The notes under the pieces were generated by a model. The model was not told the origin of the DNA, searched no databases, and saw nothing but the letters and a program-made list of their open reading frames with translations. From Corythucha ciliata (lineage: Eukaryota > Arthropoda > Insecta > Hemiptera > Tingidae), in assembly GCA_038030265.1 (NCBI GenBank), contig CM075943.1, forward strand, positions 42,532,001 to 42,596,000: DNA of 64,000 nucleotides. Reading direction: 5' to 3'. The position numbers were made by a program, and so were the translations under genes. Each line of letters begins with the position of its first letter. Within the stretch, counting starts at the first letter, position 1. Positions 45,090-53,778 of the stretch are shown one piece after another.

Positions 45090-45960
45090 TTCATCAACAA
45101 TGTTCTCAGATATTGGCTCAGCAATCTCGAATTTCGCTCACTAAAACACCAATTACTTGGCTTTTTTTTGTAATGAAAACCAATACACATTGTCATAGCA
45201 CATCAAAGTATCGGAAAAAAAAGAATATTGATCGCAGAGAAACGAGCCACCGTGCATTCGATTCAGCGCCAAAAACTACTTCAGAAATCACATATACGTC
45301 AACTGCATTGCTAACCTTTGGACGTGAGGATTTTTTGGTATTATTGAAGCCAAAAACCAAGTTTCTTGGCACAATTTACGATGTAAGTCAAAACCCAATC
45401 GCCGCACGGACTTGTGGTTGATTTTTATCGACTCGGCACAAAACTACATAAGATTAGAAACCCCGTTCGAGCAAATTTCTTCACTCATTATAGCGATGAG
45501 TTGGCCAACGTCTACCTTCCTTTAAATGGATGTTTGCCACCCCGTATCGTTGCGGACTCTTCAAATCTTGGTGGTATGCATCAAAAGGCATTTTTAGAGC
45601 CACATTTGAAGTTGGCCCGAATTTTGCCGTTATTCTGCCTTTTTTAAAGCTTTATTTCCAGTACTATAGATGTTGACAAACCATTTTTCGGAACGGATTA
45701 CTTCAGTTAACGATTTCGCTGATTTTTCGCACAAAAAAACATTTTTGCAAGATTTGGCTCATTAAAATGTCTTTCGCGAATTGTAAAATACATCTCTTAG
45801 ATGTTTCTCGCTGAACAACCAATTTCGGGAATTTTCATTGCCAGCAAACCAATTTCGCCGGACCGGTGTCAGAATTGGTTGGAAATGTGGGGGGGGGGGA
45901 TATTGGTTTGCCGGCTTCAAATATCCCCGAAATTGGTTGTTCATTGAGCCAAATGCGAGA
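45090..45960. repeat. F3 degenerate array with inverted repeat
   Basis: F3 units in plus orientation (CTCACTAAAACACCAATTAC). At 45812-45857 and about 45904-45945 the units form an inverted pair: GAACAACCAATTTCGGG faces CCCCGAAATTGGTTGTTC, with CAGCAAACCAATTT facing ATTGGTTTGCCGG. A G run sits in the loop. Confidence 0.65.
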
Positions 45961-46059
45961 AATTTATACGCGGAAAGCCATTACGCCTTTGGCAAAATTA
46001 ACGCGAAAAGCCACGCCAAAGGCAAAATTTAAGCTAAACGCTTCATCAAGGGCAATTTC

Positions 46060-46870
46060 ATAGTGAAACTGTCTGTTTCATTGGAAAAACTTGTCATTTT
46101 CACGATGAAATTGTAAATGTGGGGTTCGTCATCGCAAACGAGGAAAATTTCGGTCTAAAAGGTGTCAGTTTAATGAGTAAATCGTCAGTTTTATACGGAA
46201 ATTGTCAATTTTATGACAAAATTGCCATTTTTGAGGGAATTTTTAATTTTATAAAGAAATTGTCAGTTTGATTAGGAAATTGTGATTTTCAAGAGGAAAT
46301 ATATTTTCTAGGAATTGTTAATTTTAGGAGGAAATTGTCGGAATCACGTGGGAATTGTTATTTTTTTGGGCGAATTGTCAATTGGAAGCAGAAATTGTCA
46401 ATTTTCTTCTTCAGCACAAGAAGGTGGAGGCTCAGGAAACGAAGAAGTAATAAGCAAAAGCCCTAAAAATGAAATTTTAATTAAATTGTAAGATAATAGT
46501 GAAGTTTATGAAAATGATTTCAATTTTACGAGGAAACTGTCCGTTTTTTAAAGAAAGGAGTAAAATGTTATGAGGAAACTGGCAATTTTGTAAGGAAATT
46601 GCCATATTTAATGGTGGTTGTCAATTTCATGAACAATTGTCAATTTGAAGCACAAAATGTTTAATTTCATGAGGAAATTGCAATTTATCCTCAGGGTTAC
46701 TTTTGGTCCCTCAATTTTTATTAATTTTGCCTTATGAATCGAGCGGCAATTGTCCTTTCGGTGATCATTATTAATATGTACAGTAACTAGCTAACATTTA
46801 TTTCGTCTTTAACTTGAAATTTTTAGCGGAAATAGCCGATTTTTTTTTTAGAAATTGTCAATTCTATGGG
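46060..46870 (+). repeat. F4 degenerate array (~22-30 bp units)
   Basis: Units of the pattern GAGGAAATTGTCAATTTTAT, well kept in places (46180-46400, 46560-46690). No gene. Confidence 0.8.
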
Positions 46871-47425
46871 CAAATTTTCAATTTTATGAGGTTAGTGTGT
46901 TTATGAGTGTAGTGTGAGGCGTGGCAGTTTTTCACGAGAGATTTAGTTTTCGGCGGATAGTGACTGTTTCTGATCAAATTCAGTATCTGATGATCATAAA
47001 TTGACGTTTTCCAGTACCCAGTTCCCGATCCCCGAATATACCTATACACCTGTAGAAAGGCAATGTCAGTCAGATGACTGACATTGTCCCCAGTGAAGCT
47101 GCTCACCCCTGGCGCATTCGGAGTTCCTTCGTCGTGTGGTTCACAGTTCCAGTACGGGCATTCTTTGCCTTCAAAAATGTTTTTTTTCGACAATCGTTTG
47201 CATCCTGACACTGTAAACTGTCTTTAATCGAAAGATACAGTTCATTGAACGTTTCTGGACTCATTCTAAAGTAGTTGAAAAACTTCCTCCTATTTCGTAA
47301 AAAAAAGTAGAGGATGAATCCAGAATTTTCGTTCTCACTTTTTCCCTCGATCTTTCAAATTGTTTATAACTATTACACTCATTACGATAACTTCTTCGGC
47401 AGATTATTCCATCTTGAACTGAGAG
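46871..47425. other. Unknown; 12-bp-arm perfect hairpin
   Basis: CAATGTCAGTCAGATGACTG followed by ACATTG (about 47061-47086) is a perfect 12-bp inverted repeat with a GA spacer. A 115-codon minus-strand frame (46864-47211) has no recognised domain and I do not call it a gene. Confidence 0.4.
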
Positions 47426-47706
47426 GGAACTAACAAAGAACGACAAAGATGTTGGGGGCAGGACCCACCAAACAACCACGAAAAATTGCACCGAAGGTGC
47501 GGTCCAGTCTCCGTTTCGATCTTAGACCTTCAGCTACCTGGGCTACTCGGTTCTGGTCTCATCACCCCGGCAATTGAGCCGAGTACGGAGCCGATGGACT
47601 GCCCCTCACCGACCACCGGCTGATGAGACTAGGACTGAGTAGCTCAGGTAGCTGAAGGTCTGAGGTTGAAACGCAGACTGGACCGCATTTTCGGTGCGAT
47701 TTTTCT
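47426..47706. repeat. Hairpin (~83-bp arms) of a repeat shared with the BEL/Pao locus
   Basis: 47482-47564 and about 47620-47705 are inverted copies (CTTCAGCTACCTGGGCTACT facing AGTAGCTCAGGTAGCTGAAG, and GCACCGAAGGTGCGGTCCAG facing CTGGACCGCATTTTCGGTGC). 47426-47508 matches 19908-19989, and 47501-47605 matches 19541-19640. The two halves are adjacent here but lie about 260 bases apart in the other locus. Confidence 0.8.
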
Positions 47707-47841
47707 TCAGAGGGAATTGACCACACACAAGAGTGGTGGGAAATAGTGGTGTTGATGAAGTGTTGAAGAAGAGTTGATCGTGTGAAAGATTACTTAAAAC
47801 TTCTAAACAGTGAATTACTTGAATTTAAAAGACCCTTTCTA

Positions 47842-47972
47842 CGGGCATTATGGGATTACTCCCCTCCTCACCGTACTACCCTAGTCACTACTGTGAATGA
47901 GCTCGTAAAAAATGGTAAGTATTTAATTTAAAGATTAACTTCCTTATTTTCAGCCTCCCCACTCCCTCGAAT
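47842..47972 (+). mobile_element. Partial copy of the 11-kb fold-back element
   Basis: GGGATTACTCCCCTCCTCAC, CTAGTCAC, TGTGAAT and TCAGCCTCCCCACTCCCTCG (47951-47970) match the arms of 11031-11631. It stops at 47972, exactly where CAGTGGCGTACCCAGG begins, as if cut by insertion of another element. Confidence 0.65.
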
Positions 47973-48752
47973 CAGTGGCGTACCCAGGGGGAGGGGGCGA
48001 TAGGTGGATCGCCCCCTCCGGGAGCCCGTTTTTAGCCAAGTTTTTGCGAAATCCCAGCAATACGAAGGGCATTGATTACAGCACCCGTCCCCCACTGGTC
48101 CTTAGTAGGCTGCGAACTGTCGAAATTTTTGAGGTTTTAAACCGGCAAATTTGGTTTTGGGGTCAAATTACCAATTTTGTAGTGACGTCATCAGTTATGG
48201 GGCAACACATCAGCTTTGGCGTGAAATCGTCTGTTTTGGTACAAAAGCTTCACGTTTTCCTCAGTTTTGCGGTTTTCAAGTCAGAGTCGTCATTTTTGGC
48301 CTAAAATCATCCGTTTTCGAGAAAACTTCAGCTTTGGCGAGAAATCGTACGTTTTGGGAGAGAAATCGCCACTTGATGAGGGATAAACGCGGCAATTTCT
48401 AATGCAAACGGTCTGCTTTGGTAAAGTCAATCGTTTTTCATCAGTTTTGGGTTAAACCCGCCAGTTTTAGAGTGCTACCAGTTTGTACTGTAAAATCTTT
48501 AGTTTAGGGGTAACACTTCGGCTTTGGCGTGAAATCGCCAATTTTTTAAGTAAAATATTCAGTTATAGAGTGAAATCTTTAGTTGTTATATGGGTGTAAA
48601 AACGTGAGTTTTGAGTTAGAAATCGTTGGATTGTTACGTCTCCAAGACAGAATCAGGAATAGAAGACTAAAACCGATTCCCAACGGGGATGTTATATTGA
48701 AGAATATCTTCTGCCCTGCCCTCCCCTTGATCAAGGGCTGGCTACGCCCCTG
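47973..48752. mobile_element. Probable hAT-like element(s) with F5 array
   Basis: CAGTGGCGTACCCAGGGGGA opens and CTTGATCAAGGGCTGGCTAC then GCCCCTG closes the block, both hAT-like ends. The interior (48100-48620) is an F5 array. The 8 bases outside do not match (CCTCGAAT against CTTACCTC), so the ends may belong to two elements or a deletion has occurred. Confidence 0.5.
48100..48620 (+). repeat. F5 degenerate array
   Basis: Units of the pattern TTTGGCGTGAAATCGTCAGT at ~28-30 bp. Related units appear at 13430-13860 and 59790-60070. Confidence 0.75.
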
Positions 48753-50100
48753 CTTACCTCTTCTTTACCCGAACATCACAGCGCTTCTTACCCGAAGTAG
48801 TTACTTTTGAAAACTAATTTGAAACCATGGGAACCCCACGTGGGAAAGAAAGTGAGCCCCCCCTCCCAACACCACAGAGCAGGCCCAATGTTACCCCGGA
48901 GGTTCCAACACTAGTATAAAGACGGCACTGTCCAAACATCAAATACTGCTGGTTTAGCTTGCGTTCCAAAGCCAATGATTGCGTGATTTTAAAGCTTCCG
49001 AGGAAGTTTTTCTCTGTTTTAGGGTCGAAAATAGTTCCCTGCGGATATAATGACAGTTCCAAGGTCCATTTATTACTCATAAGTCATAATACTCTTACAC
49101 TCCTATCCTGGTTGAGAATCCGAGGTCTCAAACTTCTGTATAGTAATCTGTCTTGAAAAAAGTAACAAATCGAAAAATTTATTGTATAAACAAATTCAAT
49201 AACATAAACAAATTGAAAAATGACAAATAAAAAACAATTCAATATCTAATGAAAATAACAGCGTCTAATTGAAATAACAATTTAACAAATAGAAAAAATT
49301 AAACTTCACATGTACTTGGTTTTGGAATTTAGTCCAGTCAATGGAGAACTTGCCTATTTTTTTTTTTTTATTCGCTCAGGGCGTTCTTTGGTAGAAGTTA
49401 TTGAGGAAAGAGTAGGAAAAAGTAAAAAAATCGCGCGGAAAATATTTTAAATTAATTTTTAAAGTCATGAGTTTCGCGATGGAGGGGGTTTTGACAAAAG
49501 TGACCTTGTGACGTCAATACCACTAGCGTGTTTTGACAGTTGACAGGCTTATCACAAGCAACCGAACCTGAACGCTGGTTTCAATACTCTTCAACTGAGT
49601 ACATATGTTTGGATGCAACAAGGAACACAACATTTTAGCGCATTTAATTTTTCTGACGAAATAGGACAATAAATAGGAACGCAGCACACCAAGGCAAAAC
49701 GAAGCAATGAACGTGCAAGTTGTAAACAGTAAGGTTCTATGATGGTTGCAGTGATACTGGGTGAGTGGTGAAGTGGTTGGGCAGGTGGTTGGTGAGGATG
49801 GAATGGGGACGTGCCTGAGAGGGGTTGGTTGGCGGTTGTGACGTCACATTTCCAACACTCGTCTAAGTCGATCAGCTGGTAATTCACGGATTAAATTAAA
49901 AATCGCTGCCTGCACCTATTGAGTTGCGGTTTTCCCCATTCTCTTTTGTTTTAGCACCACTCTCGACTGAGAACGAAAAAAAAAATGTATGCATGTTCTC
50001 CATTGCGGCTCTGGAAAGCCTGTTCTTTGCCAGATTTTTTCTCGACGGATTTATATGTTTTTGGGGGTGCTTAATCCGAATCTGAACTTTGCCAACCAAG
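48753..50100. other. Unique DNA; AT-rich block 49140-49310
   Basis: 49150-49310 is strongly A-rich with recurring ACAAATTGAAAAA and AATAACA words. The remainder has no recognised feature. A minus-strand frame at 49591-49887 has no domain. Confidence 0.4.
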
Positions 50101-50104
50101 AATT

Positions 50105-50700
50105 AGTCGGCTTCCCGCCGAAAATCGCAAAAAAACTGGAAATTTTCTGACTTTTTCTACTCAATTGACTGTATCTTTGGAACTGTGTACTTTTCGATTA
50201 TGGCGCTCCTTTGCATTTTTGAAATAGACTAAATTTGTGACAATTTAAGCCCAATTTTATCTCCGTACGACAATAGTTCCTGAGATATGAGCCGTCAAAA
50301 ATTGACTAGTGCGTGGGAAACCGGGTTTCTCGTCCGAAGTATCGTGAGAGTCTGGGTGCGTGATATGCATACAAAGCGAGTCATTTTAAGACTCCCAGAC
50401 GCTTTTGAGCTATCTAGTAAGATAGTTAGTACCTAATTTTTTCATTATTTTTTGACACAGTCTCATATTTTTCAGTACTACCGAAACATTTCTCCTTCCA
50501 GCTGTATTTAGGGTAATTTTGGTGACATACCCTAAAAGAGCACACTTTTTTTATTATGAAACGCTCGCGTCCAACGGATGAAATTTTCATGAGCCTTCTC
50601 AAAGGAGGTTGGACGTTGCGTGAAATAGTATTCTTTATATTTTCGCTAAAAATTCCATAGCAAATTTTGTGAGTTAAGTTCATAACGCAAGGTGACCAGT
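50105..50700 (+). repeat. Dispersed repeat, inverted copy at 52640-52790
   Basis: GAAATTTTCTGACTTTTTCT, ACTCAATTGA and TTTGAAATAGACTAAATTTG recur in reverse complement at 52640-52790 over about 150-180 bases with good identity. The downstream half (50290-50700) has no second copy in the window. The pair brackets the minus-strand LINE fragment. Confidence 0.75.
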
Positions 50701-51099
50701 TTGGCTAAACGTTCTTCAGATGGGTGGGGTGCGTTTATAATGATAATCCTGCTCTACCATTTTTCAATATGTATCCTTGATTTCGATAAAACCGGTTCGT
50801 CATAGAAAAAGTTAGGCATACTTATTAAATTTTGCATAGTTGTTCACGTGGCTTCCGCTATAGTATGCGATCGAAGAAAAACGCGAATGAGTACTTATTT
50901 TGGCTTTTTTTGTGGACTTTAAGCTAACCTTTCTTGAAGCCTTTCCTATCTACAACGATGGTTTCAGAGATATTTCAGCAAATCGAACAAAAAATCCCTC
51001 AAACCCAAATTTAAGCTCGAGCAGTGCCAACTCCCGACCCGAGGAATTTTTTAGGAAATGGAAGGAAATTTCCCTGAAATTACCTTAAAACACATTTGA

Positions 51100-51298
51100 A
51101 TTGTAAAGTGTTATAGGGTTATTTTAGGGAAAAAATTTGAACAAGCAAGATCTAACGCCACTGTAGAACTTCCTGAAGATTAAAATAAGACTTTGAAATC
51201 GAATATTGATGCAGAAATGGAGCCAAAATTTATGTGCGAAGTTTAGGCGAGGGGTGACTGGGAAGGGGTCGAGGAAACCCACCTGAAACTCCCCCTTA
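51100..51298 (-). repeat. Diverged copy of the 44.4-kb MITE arm
   Basis: Reverse complement of this stretch shares TAAGGGGGAGT, TTTCCTCGACCCC, CCTCGCCTA, TTTCTGCATCAAT and AATCTTCA(G/C)GAA with 44371-44535. It abuts the 3' side of the LINE fragment. Confidence 0.7.
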
Positions 51299-51335
51299 AC
51301 TAAAAAACGATAATTTTGTAGTTTCGTCTCTTTAA

Positions 51336-52640
51336 TCCTAAACCCTCCATTTATCATGGCCGAAAATAATAAAGGCCCAAACTTTGATCCTTGTGGTACA
51401 CCTAAAGAAATATCACGTGGCTATGACTGTATGTCATTGCAGTCTACAATTTGTTTACGGTTAGAGAGATAAGATTCTACCAGGTCCAGGGCATGTCTTG
51501 ACAAGTTTGACCGCGCTAGCTTTTCCAGGAGCAAGTCTTTAGAGACACACTCAAACGCCTTACTCAGATCACAGAAAGTGACCTCGGTTGCCTCCTTCCA
51601 GCACAATAATGTGAAGAGAAAAAGCAGCCTGAACTGCAGATCGTCCCCTATATGATACGCATGCTGAGCTGACGACAGAAGCTTCTCATCTTCCAGGAAA
51701 TCTAACAGCTGGTCTTTCAGCACACCCTCTATGACCTTCGAAAAAATGGGCGCGTTTGAAATTGGGTGGTAATTAATTTGTTGCGTGTTATCGCCTTTTT
51801 TATAAATTGGCACTACTCGAGACAGCCCTAAGCGTATTCGGAAAACCCGATTCATTTATACAACCATTCACTATCCTAACCAAAGTGTCCAAAATGTGGA
51901 GAAGGCATTGCTTAATCAAGCTATTTGATAATCCATAGACATCCCTGCCCCTCAAGCAACTGAAACGGTTAACAACTCGATAAATTGTTTCTTCGTCAAC
52001 ACAAACAAAATCAAATACTCTATGTGAACCAGTATCATCACCTCTCATATCCATACTAGGTGTACTTACAGTTTTCCGCTGGTCAACAATTCGCACTGGT
52101 GCTTCAACGCAATACTTATTGAAGTCATCAGCATTTATATAGGTACATTATAGCTAGCGCTATTTTTACCCGTATCATAATTTATCGAACTTCAAGCAGC
52201 CTTGAGTTTATTTCCCGAACTCAATATAAGGTCCTTATTTGCATTAAATTTAGCTTCGTATAATGCATTTTCGTATTCCCTCTTATAAGATTCGTAAATA
52301 TTTCTGTCATGATCGCAACCTGATTGTTTGGATAAGTTATAAAACAGTAAAAATGTATCCCTCATCACTTTCAGCTCCGGAATATACCAATCTTTCTTAT
52401 AGGGCCTACTGCTCCCGCTCTTTACGCTTTTCGCTTTAAATGCTATTCATACAATCCAAAAAAACCTCAGCCATTTCATTCACACTTTTCCCCTCCATCA
52501 AATTTCCCCAACAAACTTTGGAGCACAACTGATTGAAATATTCTATTCCTCGTCCCGTGAAAGGTCTGAAACAATTTAGAACGATAGACTCGTCTATGGT
52601 CCTAAGATTGTTCGTTTCAAGTTTTTTCATTAATCGTAAG
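51336..52640 (-). mobile_element. Second LINE fragment, CR1/L2/Jockey-type RT
   Basis: The minus strand reads, in order, GRDVYGLSNSLIKQ (about 51923-51964), VVPIYKKGD (about 51792-51818), NYHPISNAPIFSKVIE (about 51730-51778), FCDLSKAFECV (about 51548-51580) and GVPQGSKFGPLLF (about 51363-51401). These are non-LTR RT blocks 0, 1, A and B. There is no block C, so it is truncated at the 3' side, and there is no endonuclease. Several frameshifts (near 51830 and 51410) and substitutions, such as the D-to-E change in SKAFD, show decay. It differs from the 0.5-3.5 kb LINE. Confidence 0.85.
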
Positions 52641-52790
52641 GAGATGCGAAATTGGGCTTAAATTTTCACAAATTTAGTCTATTTCAAAAATGCAAAGGAT
52701 CACCATCATCGAAAAGGACATGGTTCCAGAGGTATAATCAATTGAGTAGAAAAAGTCAGAAAATTTCCCGTTTTTCTGCGATTTTCAGCG
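52640..52790 (-). repeat. Inverted copy of the 50.1-kb repeat
   Basis: Reverse complement matches 50115-50270 as described there. It starts at the LINE fragment boundary and ends about 60 bases before the fold-back element at 52851. Confidence 0.75.
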
Positions 52791-53217
52791 TGAAGACGAC
52801 CGATTTTTTGTTGGCAAAGTTCAGATTCGGATTCATCACCCTAAGAAACATATACAGGGTGTACAAAAAGCGACTGGACAGAGAAAAACCTGTGAAGGGG
52901 CAACTCATTTCTGATCGAAATGACTATTTGCAATTTTCCGAAATTCCGCTTTGTTTCCGAGATATCCACCATTTTCTGATTTTTTCAGAAACAGCTTGTT
53001 GCACACGCAATAATTGTTGCAACGGCAAAAATGATGAGCCCATTGGAAAGAGCACAACATTTTATATTTAAAGAGCCTATTTTTATCCAGATCAGACGAC
53101 GTCTACTACGTTTTGAATCAGCTTATTATTCAGAAAATTTAATTCCAGAAGTATTGGTGATATGGTGATGTAGTCAGAAAATTACGTTTTTTCGCCAATA
53201 AGCTGATTTTTTTTGGG

Positions 53218-53290
53218 GGGGGCGCCGGGCTTTGAACCCGGCAGGCGCCTAAGCCTCCATTGGGCTTCTACGCCATACCCAGATCTAACT
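53218..53290 (-). tRNA. tRNA-like segment 1 (relic)
   Basis: On the minus strand there is a perfect T arm, CCGGGTTCAAAGCCCGG (53225-53241), preceded by a box-A-like AAGCCCAATGGAGGC and a GGCG/CGCC acceptor-like pair. The anticodon arm is poor. Probably a tRNA-derived SINE part, not an active gene. Confidence 0.5.
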
Positions 53291-53418
53291 GTGCACTTCA
53301 CACCCGTACTACGCGGGCGTTTCGGTCGGTGCGCGGTTTGTTGAACGCACACCGCCGGGAACGCCCACACGAAGCCGAGTGTGCCGTGTCACAGCTCGCC
53401 GCAGCCTTATAGTGTAAT

Positions 53419-53491
53419 GGGCAATAGCTAGATTCGAACCCAGGCCCGCTGAGTTGCGAAGCGAGCATTGTATCCATTACACCATCGAGGC
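53419..53491 (-). tRNA. tRNA-like segment 2 (Arg-TCG-like relic)
   Basis: The minus strand shows GGTGTAATGGATAC (box A-like), CTTCGCA in anticodon-loop position (TCG) and GGGTTCGAATCTAGC (box B). The acceptor stem does not pair, so it should not be a functional tRNA. It faces segment 1 in the same orientation about 130 bases upstream, giving a possible two-headed SINE. Confidence 0.5.
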
Positions 53492-53778
53492 GCGCTCAAT
53501 AAGCTGATTCAAAACGTAGTAGATGTCGTCTGATCTGGATTAAAAAAGGCTCTTTAAATAGAAAATGTTGTGCTCTTTCCAAAGGGCTCATCATTTTTGC
53601 CATTGCAACTATTACTGCGTGTGCAACAAGCTGTTTCTGAAAAAATCAGAAAATGGCGGATATCTCGGAAACAAAGCGGAATTTCGGAAAAGTGCAAATA
53701 TATAGTCATTTCGATCAGAAATGAGTTGCCTCTTCACTGGTTTTTCTCTGTACAGTCGCTTTTTGTACACCCTGTATA

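Larger units (their letters stand above)
52851..53778. mobile_element. Large fold-back element with ~280-bp arms
   Basis: The left arm 52851-53127 and right arm 53498-53778 are inverted copies at roughly 85-90% identity by eye. They open TACAGGGTGTACAAAAAGCG and close CGCTTTTTGTACACCCTGTA. TA lies outside both ends, compatible with a TA target. The 370-bp centre is GC-rich, unlike the arms, and holds two tRNA-like segments. There is no coding capacity. The TACAGGGTGTACAAAAA end is, from memory, widespread in arthropod genomes. Confidence 0.9.

Noticed and set aside
46864..47211. 115-codon minus-strand open frame with several Cys and His.
   Set aside because: No recognisable spacing for a zinc finger or other domain, and a hairpin lies inside it; insufficient evidence for a gene.
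47261..47491. Second BEL/Pao coding fragment.
   Set aside because: Only the last ~25 codons match the 19.9-kb stretch; upstream residues show no BEL/Pao motif, so it is listed as shared repeat only.
44943..48752. One 3.8-kb inverted hAT-like element from the right-type end at 44943 to the left-type end at 48752.
   Set aside because: Flanking 8-mers AAGGGGCG and CTTACCTC do not match, so a single insertion is not supported.
53419..53491. Functional tRNA-Arg gene.
   Set aside because: The acceptor stem does not pair and the T stem is weak.
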